From NCBI RefSeq assembly GCF_028561565.1, contig NZ_JAQQTE010000019.1:82586-146585 (forward strand): a DNA stretch of 64,000 nt, read 5' to 3'. This stretch comes from Gilvibacter sediminis. GTDB lineage: Bacteria > Bacteroidota > Bacteroidia > Flavobacteriales > Flavobacteriaceae. The translations under genes were made by a program, and so were the position numbers. This document shows, piece by piece, positions 24,505 to 33,064 of this stretch. Each line of letters opens with the position of its first letter. Within the stretch, counting starts at the first letter, position 1. Under the pieces are notes generated by a model. That model had not been told where the DNA came from, made no database searches, and saw only the letters and a program-made list of their open reading frames with translations.

Positions 24505-24995
24505 GCGCTTAAATGGATTAATCTAAAAAACGACCCGTGGTGAGAAATACTGGCCGGGAGCTTAGCTCCTGTGTCAGATTCAACAAAAGGCAAACGGCCT
24601 TTATAGCTTACGGAAACAGTATTTCGCCGTTGGACAGATACGATCGACTTAAACTCTGCATCCTCTAAAATAACGTCAGACCACAATTGCTGTAGTTCTA
24701 TATGGGTTTTGCCTTTGAAGCGATATTGATCAAATTGGATGATCGCTCGTACTGAATCTAATAATTCAACTTGGATCTTAGCAGGACGGAATAGCCCTTG
24801 ATAACCTAAGCGTACGGCTGCTTTAAAAGCTGCTTCCTTTAAACTCCAAAACCGCCAGAGGCTTTGCTGTTTTGATTCAAACTGACCGAACTGATTCAGC
24901 TCAATCCGCGAACAGACCTTTTGGCTATAGCGCCAAAATCGTCTTTCTGAATCAAAAGCGCTTAAAGAAAGATCCACCACATCATTGCCAATCAT
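24501..24995 (-). CDS. 4'-phosphopantetheinyl transferase superfamily protein
   Basis: 164 residues, short for the Sfp class. GNDVVDL (3-9) supplies the Mg-binding Asp and WSLKEAAFKAAVRLGY (about 50-65) the second signature. These enzymes attach the phosphopantetheine arm of CoA to an ACP serine. The gene directly follows the ACP gene with an ATGA overlap, so its likely substrate is that ACP. The end (SISHHGSFFRLI) is also family-like. Confidence 0.88.
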   Translation of the reverse strand: MIGNDVVDLSLSAFDSERRFWRYSQKVCSRIELNQFGQFESKQQSLWRFWSLKEAAFKAAVRLGYQGLFRPAKIQVELLDSVRAIIQFDQYRFKGKTHIELQQLWSDVILEDAEFKSIVSVQRRNTVSVSYKGRLPFVESDTGAKLPASISHHGSFFRLIHLSA

Positions 24996-25243
24996 CCCTC
25001 TAATTTTTCTTTGATCACCTTAAGTGAAGCTTCTACAGTCAACATCTTTTCCATAGAGTCGTTGTCAATCTCAATATCAAAAGCATCCTCAACATCCAAG
25101 ACCACATCTACTAAATTGGCAGAGTTGATCTGCAGATCCTCAATAAAACGGGTATCTTCTTTTAAGTCTGTAAAGGCTTCTTGGTTTTGGACATAAGGGC
25201 TGATGATCTCTTTGAGGCGATCAAAAAACTGGGCATCATTCAT
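24992..25243 (-). CDS. Acyl carrier protein, pathway-specific
   Basis: 83 residues from the ATG at 25243. Acidic four-helix protein with the attachment serine Ser41 in FIEDLQINSANLVDVVLD. The usual DSL is replaced by NSA, a deviation from housekeeping AcpP, consistent with a dedicated carrier. It lies between a ketosynthase and a phosphopantetheinyl transferase. It most likely carries the acyl starter for the type III PKS in this operon. Confidence 0.88.
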   Translation of the reverse strand: MNDAQFFDRLKEIISPYVQNQEAFTDLKEDTRFIEDLQINSANLVDVVLDVEDAFDIEIDNDSMEKMLTVEASLKVIKEKLEG

Positions 25244-25280
25244 AAATTGATTGGATTTGCGGTATTTGCTTGGTTTGAAG

Positions 25281-26570
25281 TTACGAATTATACTGACGCA
25301 ATACGACACAGCCGTTGACATCGCCAAAGCCAAAGCTGGCCTTGATTGCGGTTTTAATTGAGGCACTTATAGTTTGCTGCGGAATCTTCTCTCGTGGAAC
25401 AAGAGCAGCAATATTTTCGTGTAGATCCTCTGAATTTATGGAAGGGTGCACAAAATCGTGCTGAATTTGCAAGGCCGTAGCTACTAGCTCTACTGCTCCA
25501 GAGCCGGACAAACAGTGACCCACCATACTTTTTGTAGATTGTAAATACGGAAAAGCTGATTTTTCTCCACCCAGTACATCCACCCACGCAGCGACCTCAT
25601 CCGGGTCCTTGGCAGTGGCTGTTAAATGCCCGTTGATCAGATCAATCTCGTGGCCGGCTACATCCGCAGAAGTGAGCGCATCCGTTATACATCGTCTGAC
25701 GGCTTTTGGATTGGGCGCAGTAAGAGTCCCTCCTCCACGCTGTCCTCCGGAATTGATCTGTCCACCTAAAACCTCAGCGATGATGGGCGCCTTTCTTTTC
25801 AAGGCCGATTCAAGGGTTTCAATGACAAAGGCACCTGCGCCTCCACCGGGCACTAAACCTGCCGCACTAGCACTCATAGGGCGCGATGCTTTTTGTGGTA
25901 CATCATTATATCGCTGACTTGTTACGCGCATGGCATCAAAGCCAGCCCATAGGTACGGCCCGTGCTCACAAGTGGAACCTACCAGCATACGCTCGGCATA
26001 ACCCGCCTTAATATGTCTGTAGCCCATCAAAAGGGCTTCTGTTCCCGTAGTACAGGCAGACGAATTGGTGGTGACCTGATTCCCAGCCCCAATATGTCCT
26101 GCGATGAACGCACTCACACCACTAGCCATGGTTTGGATCACCACATTGCTTCCCAAACGACGGACTTTTTGTTCATCCACCATTTTCATGGAGGCATTTA
26201 ATTTTTCTATCCCCGAAGTTCCCGTTCCAAAAATGACTCCGGTTTGAGGGTCGAACTGTTCATTCCCTAATTCCAATCCTGCCTGCTTCCAGGCCTCATC
26301 TGCGGCGATCATCCCATAGATGATGCCGTCGCTGTCAAAATTCCTGACTTGCAAAGGGGTCAAACAGGCATCGATATGATGCTGCTCTACAGGTGGTATT
26401 CCACCTACTTGACATCCAAATTTAAGATCGGCCAGGCGCGGAATAAAAGCAATACCGGAGCGCCCTTCACGCAGTGCTTGCTCGTAATCAGACAGACCGA
26501 CACCATTGGGCGCTACAATGCCCATGCCTGTAATGACTACACGTGTATTATTGGATGTGTGCTCCGCCAT
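25281..26570 (-). CDS. Beta-ketoacyl-ACP synthase (KAS I/II type)
   Basis: 429 residues from the ATG at 26570. Cys173 in TTNSSACTTGTEA, His315 in LINGHLTATAKDP, Lys347 and His352 in STKSMVGHCLSGSG form the Cys-His-His site of decarboxylating condensing enzymes. The first His context is NGHLTAT rather than the common NAHGTST. Probably elongates acyl groups on the neighbouring ACP. It overlaps the SDR gene by 23 bp. Confidence 0.92.
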   Translation of the reverse strand: MAEHTSNNTRVVITGMGIVAPNGVGLSDYEQALREGRSGIAFIPRLADLKFGCQVGGIPPVEQHHIDACLTPLQVRNFDSDGIIYGMIAADEAWKQAGLELGNEQFDPQTGVIFGTGTSGIEKLNASMKMVDEQKVRRLGSNVVIQTMASGVSAFIAGHIGAGNQVTTNSSACTTGTEALLMGYRHIKAGYAERMLVGSTCEHGPYLWAGFDAMRVTSQRYNDVPQKASRPMSASAAGLVPGGGAGAFVIETLESALKRKAPIIAEVLGGQINSGGQRGGGTLTAPNPKAVRRCITDALTSADVAGHEIDLINGHLTATAKDPDEVAAWVDVLGGEKSAFPYLQSTKSMVGHCLSGSGAVELVATALQIQHDFVHPSINSEDLHENIAALVPREKIPQQTISASIKTAIKASFGFGDVNGCVVLRQYNS

Positions 26571-27324
26571 CAACTGGAATTACGGCCCCGTTGATCCAAG
26601 CAGCTTCTGGACGACATAAAAGTCCTGCTACTTGAGCTACATCTTCTGGGGTGGTTATACGTTTGAATGGACTGCGCGATGCCGCGTATTTTAAGATCTG
26701 ATCTGCGTTTGGAATGCGTCTTAAGGACGCTGTATCTACAACGCCAGCCTGAATGCAATTGGCCCGAATTCCATGAGGAGCAAATTCTAAAGCGATGCTT
26801 CTGGTAATTGCTTCTAAAGCAGCCTTGGCAGCACCAACGGCAGCGTAATGCTTCCAGGCCTTATGACTGCCCTCACTGGTAAAGCTGATGATGCGCGTAT
26901 CTTTTGCAAACAATTTAGCCTGATTCAATTGTTGGGTCCAATCCATTAAACTGCTGGCCATAGCTTCTAGCGTAATGGCCATGTCGGTAGTTGTCAGTGA
27001 TTCAGATTCTGCGAGTGGTTTTACATGTCCTTTGGCAATAGCGTGAATCATCACAGCTATAGCTGCTCCTTCTGGAAGAATTTCTTTAATGTTGGATATC
27101 AACGCGGCAATGCCATCTGAACGTGTCGCGTCTTTGTTAAAGGCGTGTGTAATTACTTCTGACGGCATTTGTTCCAAACCCTCTTGAAATTCAGCCAAAC
27201 TAGCACGTGGATCTCGATGAACCAAAAGCAAGTTAAAACCTTGAGTGGCGAGTTGCTGAGCCGTGGCCCAACCCAAACCTCTGGAGGCCCCCAATATCAA
27301 GGCCCATTTGTTTGATGCTACCAT
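26548..27324 (-). CDS. SDR-family reductase, enoyl-ACP-reductase-like
   Basis: 258 residues. Nucleotide site LILGASRGLGWATA (9-22). Tyr160 and Lys167 are six residues apart (YAAVGAAK), the Y-x6-K spacing of FabI/FabL enoyl reductases rather than the YxxxK of ketoreductases. ITGSV-like C-terminus reads INGAVIPVDGG. Probably reduces acyl-ACP intermediates for this operon; a ketoreductase role is not excluded. It overlaps the PKS gene by 7 bp. Confidence 0.85.
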   Translation of the reverse strand: MVASNKWALILGASRGLGWATAQQLATQGFNLLLVHRDPRASLAEFQEGLEQMPSEVITHAFNKDATRSDGIAALISNIKEILPEGAAIAVMIHAIAKGHVKPLAESESLTTTDMAITLEAMASSLMDWTQQLNQAKLFAKDTRIISFTSEGSHKAWKHYAAVGAAKAALEAITRSIALEFAPHGIRANCIQAGVVDTASLRRIPNADQILKYAASRSPFKRITTPEDVAQVAGLLCRPEAAWINGAVIPVDGGAHIQ

Positions 27325-28370
27325 TGTAATAAAAGGCGTTGGGCAGAGAATCCAGGTCCGAAGCTCAACATCAAACCTTGAGTCCCTGCAGGGTTATCTT
27401 TTTCCATAAAACGCTCTAAAACATAAAGCACGGTGGCACTTGACATATTGCCATAAAGATCAAGCACGGCTCGGGTATCTTCTATGGACTTTCCAAGGGT
27501 GCCAAAAAGTTCATCAACGGTCTGCACTATTTTACGTCCACCGGGATGAAAGATCAAATGGTCCACAGCCTCAATACTACTGTTATGCTTGGCTAAGAAA
27601 GGATGAATGATCTCACCAAAATGAGACGCGATCATATTAGGCACTTCTGGGTCCAAGATCATCTGTAATCCCTCATTGGTCAAGTCAAAGCCCATTAAGT
27701 GCGTGGCGTTGTAAAAATGATACATGCCTTCTCCTAAAATCTCTGGTCCTTGTGCATCAGCAACAGAAGAGAGTAATACGCAAGCGGCGCCATCACCAAA
27801 AATTGCAGCGCTCACCATATTAGCCATCGAATAATCGCTGTGTTGGAAAGTTGCTGTTGGAGATTCCACCGCAATCACCGCGGCCTTTTTGTCTGGATTC
27901 GATTTTAAAAAATTATAGGCATATATAGTTCCCGAGACTCCTGCAGCACAACCCATTTCAGTTACGGGCAAGCGCAAAACGTCTTGTCGCAATCCCAAAG
28001 CATTGATCAAATAGGCATCCAAACTCGGGATCATAATACCGGTACAACTCACCGTTATGAGCATGTCGAGTTCTTCAGGTTGCCATCCGGCCTTGTCTAA
28101 GGCCTTTTGCAAAGACTCGGTTCCCAAATCAATGGCGGCTTTGACAAAGAGGCGGTTTTTTTCTTCAAAGGAAGTTTGGTTGAACACATCCGGGGCATCC
28201 ATAATCGCATAACGACGAGAGACTCCAGCGCCTTCAAAAATCTTTAAGACCTTGCGCTTGAAGCGATCTTCTTGACCGTCCAGCCATTTTGAAACGTAAG
28301 GGAGGATCTCATCCGTAGTACGAGAAAACTCGGGCAAAGCCTTGGAGACTGCTGTTATACGGACACTCAT
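27318..28370 (-). CDS. Type III polyketide synthase (chalcone/alkylresorcinol synthase family)
   Basis: 350 residues from the ATG at 28370, which overlaps the methyltransferase stop (ATGA). The Cys-His-Asn triad is Cys141 (TEMGCAAGVSG), His275 (LIFHPGGRKIV) and Asn308 (LYGNMSSATV); the C-terminal loop GLMLSFGPGFSAQ is typical. These homodimers extend an acyl starter with malonyl-CoA and cyclise it to resorcinols, phloroglucinols or pyrones. The adjoining ACP module suggests a long-chain acyl starter. Confidence 0.93.
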   Translation of the reverse strand: MSVRITAVSKALPEFSRTTDEILPYVSKWLDGQEDRFKRKVLKIFEGAGVSRRYAIMDAPDVFNQTSFEEKNRLFVKAAIDLGTESLQKALDKAGWQPEELDMLITVSCTGIMIPSLDAYLINALGLRQDVLRLPVTEMGCAAGVSGTIYAYNFLKSNPDKKAAVIAVESPTATFQHSDYSMANMVSAAIFGDGAACVLLSSVADAQGPEILGEGMYHFYNATHLMGFDLTNEGLQMILDPEVPNMIASHFGEIIHPFLAKHNSSIEAVDHLIFHPGGRKIVQTVDELFGTLGKSIEDTRAVLDLYGNMSSATVLYVLERFMEKDNPAGTQGLMLSFGPGFSAQRLLLQW

Positions 28371-29053
28371 GAGCGCAACAACCACAGATAACGGAAGGCC
28401 CAGTTCCAATGGACTTCCGACTGCATTTTTAGGGTATTTGACATTTGTTTTAGTTCGTGTTTTTTAAATCCTTTTTTAATGGACAATAAGCCGTCATGCA
28501 TGATCATTTCATTGCGAATAAAGAGTCCCAAAGACCAAAAAAGACCATAGGCAATTGGGCTTCGCTGCAGATCATTCACCACCCAACCCAAGCGTGTTTT
28601 GGGTTTGGCGCTATCAATCATCTGTTTAATTTGCTGATCGTCAAAATGATGCATGAATAAAGTTGCCAAGACGATATCGCATTCGGGCATGTCCCATTTA
28701 AAAACATCTCCTTGAAGATAGGTAATTTCGGGATAGTTTTGTGATCGCTGCTCAGCGAAAGCAATACAGGTCGCATTGGCATCGACCCCGGTAAAACGCC
28801 AATCTAACTTGTGTTTTCTGCTGTAATTCGCTAAATGGCGCAGTTGACTCCCTTCTCCACAGCCCAAATCAATAATGTGCAATCCTTGAGCAGAATCTGC
28901 CTCACGACTCAGTTTACGGACTCCTTTTAGACTGACGGCATCTCCTCCCAAACGGGCATTTATATCGGCCAAGGTTTTAAGAGTATCCAAGAGTTGTTGC
29001 CCTTCCATTTCAAGGTCGTCCATCCATTCAGGCTCGTGAGATCTATACTTCAT
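28367..29053 (-). CDS. Class I SAM-dependent methyltransferase
   Basis: 228 residues with the SAM-binding motif HIIDLGCGEGSQLRHLA (59-75), the acidic end of strand 2 in WRFTGVDANATC, and CDIVLATLFMHHF as motif IV-like. It probably methylates the product of the adjacent PKS. Its position corresponds to SrsB-type methyltransferases, which pair with type III PKS SrsA in Streptomyces. Overlaps the flavoprotein gene by 11 bp. Confidence 0.87.
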   Translation of the reverse strand: MKYRSHEPEWMDDLEMEGQQLLDTLKTLADINARLGGDAVSLKGVRKLSREADSAQGLHIIDLGCGEGSQLRHLANYSRKHKLDWRFTGVDANATCIAFAEQRSQNYPEITYLQGDVFKWDMPECDIVLATLFMHHFDDQQIKQMIDSAKPKTRLGWVVNDLQRSPIAYGLFWSLGLFIRNEMIMHDGLLSIKKGFKKHELKQMSNTLKMQSEVHWNWAFRYLWLLRS

Positions 29054-30185
29054 AAGCTAAGGATTTATCCACCTTGCCGTGGGTTTGTTTTATAAAAAAT
29101 GGCAGAATGCCCGGTACATATCGAACCACATCCATTGCCAAACCGCTGCCCGTATCACTGGAGAATATACCCGAGGCAATTCTTCCCATCCGGAGGCGTT
29201 TAGCAAATTCACCCTTCCAACGAGACCGATAGTTCTGTAAGGCTTGAGCGTGATCTTGAAGTTCAGAAAAACAATCCATCAACTCCTCACAGGCAATCTC
29301 CGCACTGCGAATGGCCATGCTCATGCCGTTGCCACAAAGCGGATGTATCAATCCTGCGCTGTCTCCACACATGATCCATTTGCCTTCTACAGGCGGCTTA
29401 TCTTTAAATGAAATTTGAGCAATACTCAAGGGTTTTTCAAAGACCATTTCAGTCTCATCCATGAGCTCTTTTAAATGAGGATTGGATCGTAAAACTGAAT
29501 CCATAAACTTGGGAAGATCTCGATAGTTCTTAAACACCTTATAGCTTGCTATAAAGCAAAAATTGATCAGCCCTTCTTCTACTCGAGATACGCCACAATA
29601 GCCACCTTCAAAATTATGTAGCGCCACAAGCGATGGGTCAAACGCTCCCTGCGCATGCCATTTGGCAGCTACGTAGTTTGCCTTTTTACTGATGAATTCT
29701 CGCGCTAACTTCTTATCTAGAACAGAACGCTTTCCATAGGCAGCAATTCCAGCTCTTGCCGTATAGTTATTTCCGTCGCTGCTCTTTACTTGGACACCAT
29801 TGGTTATGGATTCTATATTTTCTGCGGATGCTTTTATAGGTTGAACACCCACAGCCAAAGCTCTTTGAAACATAGCCTGTTCTAGCGTAAATCTGCTGAT
29901 CCCAAATCCGCCTAGTGGTAGCTTAGCTTGAATTGCTTTACCCTTAGGATGGGTCCAACTAAAATTCGATATTTCAACAGCTCCTAATGTAAAGGGATCG
30001 ATTCCCAACTTGGAGAGATATGGCAGCACTTCATTGGAGATATATTCACCGCAGACTTTATGACGCGGGTAGGATTTAGGTTCAAACAGCAGCACAGATT
30101 TCCCTTGTACGGACAGATCAATAGCGGCACTTAAGCCGGCCAATCCACCACCAACAATGAGTACATCTGCTTCTTGTTGCTTCAA
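29043..30185 (-). CDS. FAD-dependent oxidoreductase, geranylgeranyl-reductase/monooxygenase-like
   Basis: 380 residues, started at the TTG at 30185, which overlaps the YceI stop as TTGA. FAD motifs: DVLIVGGGLAGLSAAIDL (7-24), the ring-binding YPRHKVCGEYIS, and CGDSAGLIHPLCGNGMSMAI. The HKVCGE form is frequent in geranylgeranyl-reductase-like and halogenase-like flavoproteins. In this setting an aromatic hydroxylase or a lipid-chain reductase are both possible. Confidence 0.87.
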   Translation of the reverse strand: MKQQEADVLIVGGGLAGLSAAIDLSVQGKSVLLFEPKSYPRHKVCGEYISNEVLPYLSKLGIDPFTLGAVEISNFSWTHPKGKAIQAKLPLGGFGISRFTLEQAMFQRALAVGVQPIKASAENIESITNGVQVKSSDGNNYTARAGIAAYGKRSVLDKKLAREFISKKANYVAAKWHAQGAFDPSLVALHNFEGGYCGVSRVEEGLINFCFIASYKVFKNYRDLPKFMDSVLRSNPHLKELMDETEMVFEKPLSIAQISFKDKPPVEGKWIMCGDSAGLIHPLCGNGMSMAIRSAEIACEELMDCFSELQDHAQALQNYRSRWKGEFAKRLRMGRIASGIFSSDTGSGLAMDVVRYVPGILPFFIKQTHGKVDKSLAYEV

Positions 30186-30709
30186 GCTTTTGGAATTTCT
30201 AAAGTGATGGAAATGGTCACGTTCTTGGACATGACCAAACTACGACCGCCTACACCGTAATCGCGGCGGTTGATCTCTAGCTCCCCGACCATTCTGGTTG
30301 TGTTCGAAGTAGATTCTGAATACATTTTGATCACCACGGCTTTTGTGACTCCCTTGATGGTTAAATTCCCACGGAGTTCATAAGCGCGCTCGGCTATTTC
30401 TCGCAGGCTTGTAGATTCAAACTGTATGTTTGGGTATTTGCTCGCGTGGAAATACTCCTCTTCCAAGAGGTGTTCGTCTCGTGTTTCATTGTCCGTATTG
30501 ATGGAATTCACGGGAATACTTACCCTCAGCTGGGTGTTTTGTAAAGTCGATAGATTCAAGGTTCCATCCACAATACTGGAATCAAAATTCCCATCGACAT
30601 TGATCCCAAAATTTCTAATGGTAAAGGAGATATCATGAGCAATCTGACCGAAAGTCAAGGAACTGCTCAGCATAAACATACCGATAAACAAAAACAATAA
30701 GCTTTTCAT
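30182..30709 (-). CDS. YceI family periplasmic lipid-binding protein (PKS operon)
   Basis: 175 residues from the ATG at 30709; signal peptide about 1-22 ending TFGQ. The YceI fold appears in ISFTIRNFGINVDGNFDSS, DEHLLEEEYFHASKYPNIQF and RRDYGVGGRS. First gene of the type III PKS operon and the only obviously exported soluble protein in it. A carrier for a hydrophobic product is a natural guess. Confidence 0.9.
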   Translation of the reverse strand: MKSLLFLFIGMFMLSSSLTFGQIAHDISFTIRNFGINVDGNFDSSIVDGTLNLSTLQNTQLRVSIPVNSINTDNETRDEHLLEEEYFHASKYPNIQFESTSLREIAERAYELRGNLTIKGVTKAVVIKMYSESTSNTTRMVGELEINRRDYGVGGRSLVMSKNVTISITLEIPKA

Positions 30710-30798
30710 AGGCAACTTGAAACCAAAAGCAGGGCTTTGCGCCATCCTTTTATTTCTTAAAGTTAAGCCTAAATAATTGAATCTTGGTTAGGAAAGTC

Positions 30799-31452
30799 CT
30801 AAAAGAAAGGACGGTATTGATCCACGCGAAACAAGAGTGTATTGTACGACGGATCTGCGGCTTTGCGCTCTTTGTACAAAGGCAAGCTGCCCACTGCCCT
30901 ATTGGCTGCACCGCTGGGAGCGGTCAAAGAAACTGTTTTGATCGGACGGCCTTCTAATTCGAAGCTGTGAATTCGCGGCACCTGGTCTTCCACGACCTCT
31001 AGACTCATGTGGTGCTCTTTGAGCAAGCGTCTAAAGAAATATTCTGGGCCATTTTTACTGTTTCCACCCGTAAAGAGCAAGGTGTCAATCTGAGTATTTT
31101 CTTTGAGATGTTTCAAGAGCGGACGTAGCTGTACCTGCTCCATTCCTAAGTCTGATGCATCTATTTTTTGGCGTTTAGCACTGTGGACAATATCACAGAT
31201 TGCAACGCCTCGATCTTGCAAGAATTCCTTGCGCTGGTCAATGGCTTTTTGGGTAGTTTCAAAGACGAGATTGAGTTCAAAAAGTTGATTGAGAATGGGC
31301 CAAAGCTGTCCGTCTATACTGCCGTAGCAAAAATTGACATCACCGGGTTTTAACTCCCCAGTGCTGAATCTTGGTGGTGGTAAAGTGCCGACGATCATCT
31401 TGGTAGCACCATTCGGGAAATAAGGCGGATAAGGGTGCTTGTGAATAAACAT
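30799..31452 (-). CDS. Uracil-DNA glycosylase superfamily protein
   Basis: 217 residues. MIVGTLPPPRFS and VNFCYGS form the first motif region, and SLTAPSGAANRAVGS the second, a divergent version of the UDG HPSP loop. It probably removes deaminated or mismatched bases from DNA. Activity and exact family are not determined by sequence alone. Its ATG sits on the last base of the preceding stop (31452), so the two genes are joined. Confidence 0.75.
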   Translation of the reverse strand: MFIHKHPYPPYFPNGATKMIVGTLPPPRFSTGELKPGDVNFCYGSIDGQLWPILNQLFELNLVFETTQKAIDQRKEFLQDRGVAICDIVHSAKRQKIDASDLGMEQVQLRPLLKHLKENTQIDTLLFTGGNSKNGPEYFFRRLLKEHHMSLEVVEDQVPRIHSFELEGRPIKTVSLTAPSGAANRAVGSLPLYKERKAADPSYNTLLFRVDQYRPFF

Positions 31453-32177
31453 TACAGACTGCCGCGTAATTTTCTAGCCTCAGCCAAGGCTGTGCGATGA
31501 AGTTTGGAACTGTCCTGTCCCATGGTAGCACCTTCTGCCAAAACTTCGTCTAAAATTTCAATGGCCTTCTCCGTATTCCCTTTATTGCTGTAATGGGATG
31601 CTAGCTTAACACGTTCGGGATAATTAGAATAGCGTCTATCAATATTGTCAAAATAAGCCTGAGCAGCTTCTGAATTCCCATTGGCATCAAGCGCAAGCCC
31701 GTAATAGAAGGAAGCTGCCGATTTCATAAAATCGGGATGAGCTTTTATACTTTCCGCTTCTTGAATGATCCATTGGCTTTCACCATGCTGATGGAAGGCG
31801 CGAATCAACTGGATCTTAACATAAACATCGTTTGAAAAATTTCCGCTTAGTGCATCACGGTAATGATCTATGGCCTCTTGATAATTGCCCTGTTCCAATA
31901 GAGCATCAGCAAGATTAACTCGATTTTGAAACGTATCTGCAAATTCTAGCTGCGCTTTGAGATCATTGATCTTTTTGGTGGGATTGATCACCGAGGTGAG
32001 CTCTTTCTGGATTTGTTCTACCTCCCGCTTTTGAACCATCTGTGTCAGGATGTAAACTATGCCGCCTACAACAGGAAGAAAGATGATCACAAAAAACCAA
32101 TAATAAGGCCTGCCTGTCTTCCAAATATGGTAAAGACAAACGCCTTGGAGCAATAGAATTAAGATATAGTAAGGCAC
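31452..32177 (-). CDS. Membrane-anchored TPR protein
   Basis: 241 residues: two N-terminal membrane helices (about 3-16 and 25-47) and cytoplasmic tetratricopeptide repeats from about 85 on (NLADALLEQGNYQEAIDHYRDAL, FYYGLALDANGNSEAAQAYF, LASHYSNKGNTEKAIEIL). The N-terminus resembles the two-helix anchor seen in cardiolipin-synthase-like proteins. Scaffold or adaptor role likely; partner unknown. Confidence 0.8.
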   Translation of the reverse strand: MPYYILILLLQGVCLYHIWKTGRPYYWFFVIIFLPVVGGIVYILTQMVQKREVEQIQKELTSVINPTKKINDLKAQLEFADTFQNRVNLADALLEQGNYQEAIDHYRDALSGNFSNDVYVKIQLIRAFHQHGESQWIIQEAESIKAHPDFMKSAASFYYGLALDANGNSEAAQAYFDNIDRRYSNYPERVKLASHYSNKGNTEKAIEILDEVLAEGATMGQDSSKLHRTALAEARKLRGSL

Positions 32178-32204
32178 AGCTCTAAGCTATGAAATTCTGA
32201 GGTA

Positions 32205-32963
32205 CTAACGGGTAAATACCAATTCAGTTTCTGAAGAAAGCTCTTCTGAAAAACCGTACCCTTCTTTATTAAAGGCCTTAATATCATCCACAGTGGTTCC
32301 TTTGGTGTCTATCAAATGGCGAGACATCATTCCGCGAGCAGGCTTAGCAAAGGTTCCAATGGTTTTGTATTGACCGTTTTTGAACTCCTTAAAGACGGGA
32401 GTAACCACAGTAGCTTTAAGCGCTTTGGTATCAATCGCCTTGAAATACTCGTTACTAGCAAGATTGATCAAAATATCATCTGCATCCATTTCTTCATTCA
32501 ACTGCTTGGTGATCTTTTGCTTCCAAAATTCGTATAAGTTCTTTTTAACACCCACGGGCATCTTAGTCCCCATTTCCAGACGATACGCCTGCATCAGGTC
32601 AAGTGGTTTAAGCAAACCGTAAAGCCCAGAAAGAATAAGCAAATGGCCTTGTGCAAAGTCAATAGCCTCCTCATCCATAGTAAAGGCGTCCAATCCTCTG
32701 TACACATCACCTGCAAAAGTGAACATAGCAGGTCTGGAATTCGCATCGTCAAAAGGCAATGACCAAGCTTGATTGCGCTCATAATTCAGCGTAGCCAAGG
32801 CATCTGAAATATGCATCAGTTTTGACAAACTTCTAGCCGATTTCTTTTTCAATAATTTATTCAGACGCTGCGCTTCTGCCTGAAACTCAGGCTGAGTGTG
32901 ATTAGAAGTAGGCAGTGCAGTTTCAAGATCTAAAGACTTGGCAGGAGAGATTACAATTTTCAC
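32205..32963 (-). CDS. yaaA: Peroxide stress protein YaaA family
   Basis: 252 residues, normal length. The start MKIVISPAKSLDLETALP, followed by FNGDVYRGL-equivalent FAGDVYRGLDAF and LSGLYGLLKPLDLMQAYRLEMG, is diagnostic. In E. coli YaaA lowers free iron and protects DNA during peroxide stress. Likely its own unit, followed closely by the TPR gene (27 bp). Confidence 0.93.
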   Translation of the reverse strand: MKIVISPAKSLDLETALPTSNHTQPEFQAEAQRLNKLLKKKSARSLSKLMHISDALATLNYERNQAWSLPFDDANSRPAMFTFAGDVYRGLDAFTMDEEAIDFAQGHLLILSGLYGLLKPLDLMQAYRLEMGTKMPVGVKKNLYEFWKQKITKQLNEEMDADDILINLASNEYFKAIDTKALKATVVTPVFKEFKNGQYKTIGTFAKPARGMMSRHLIDTKGTTVDDIKAFNKEGYGFSEELSSETELVFTR

Positions 32964-33064
32964 TTGGCTTTCTTTTTTTGAGTCCTACAAAAATACGGAA
33001 CTCAACCAGCGGTTACAAGCGCTCTAACTAAAGCTTGCAAATGCCACTATTGGAGAAACCAATA

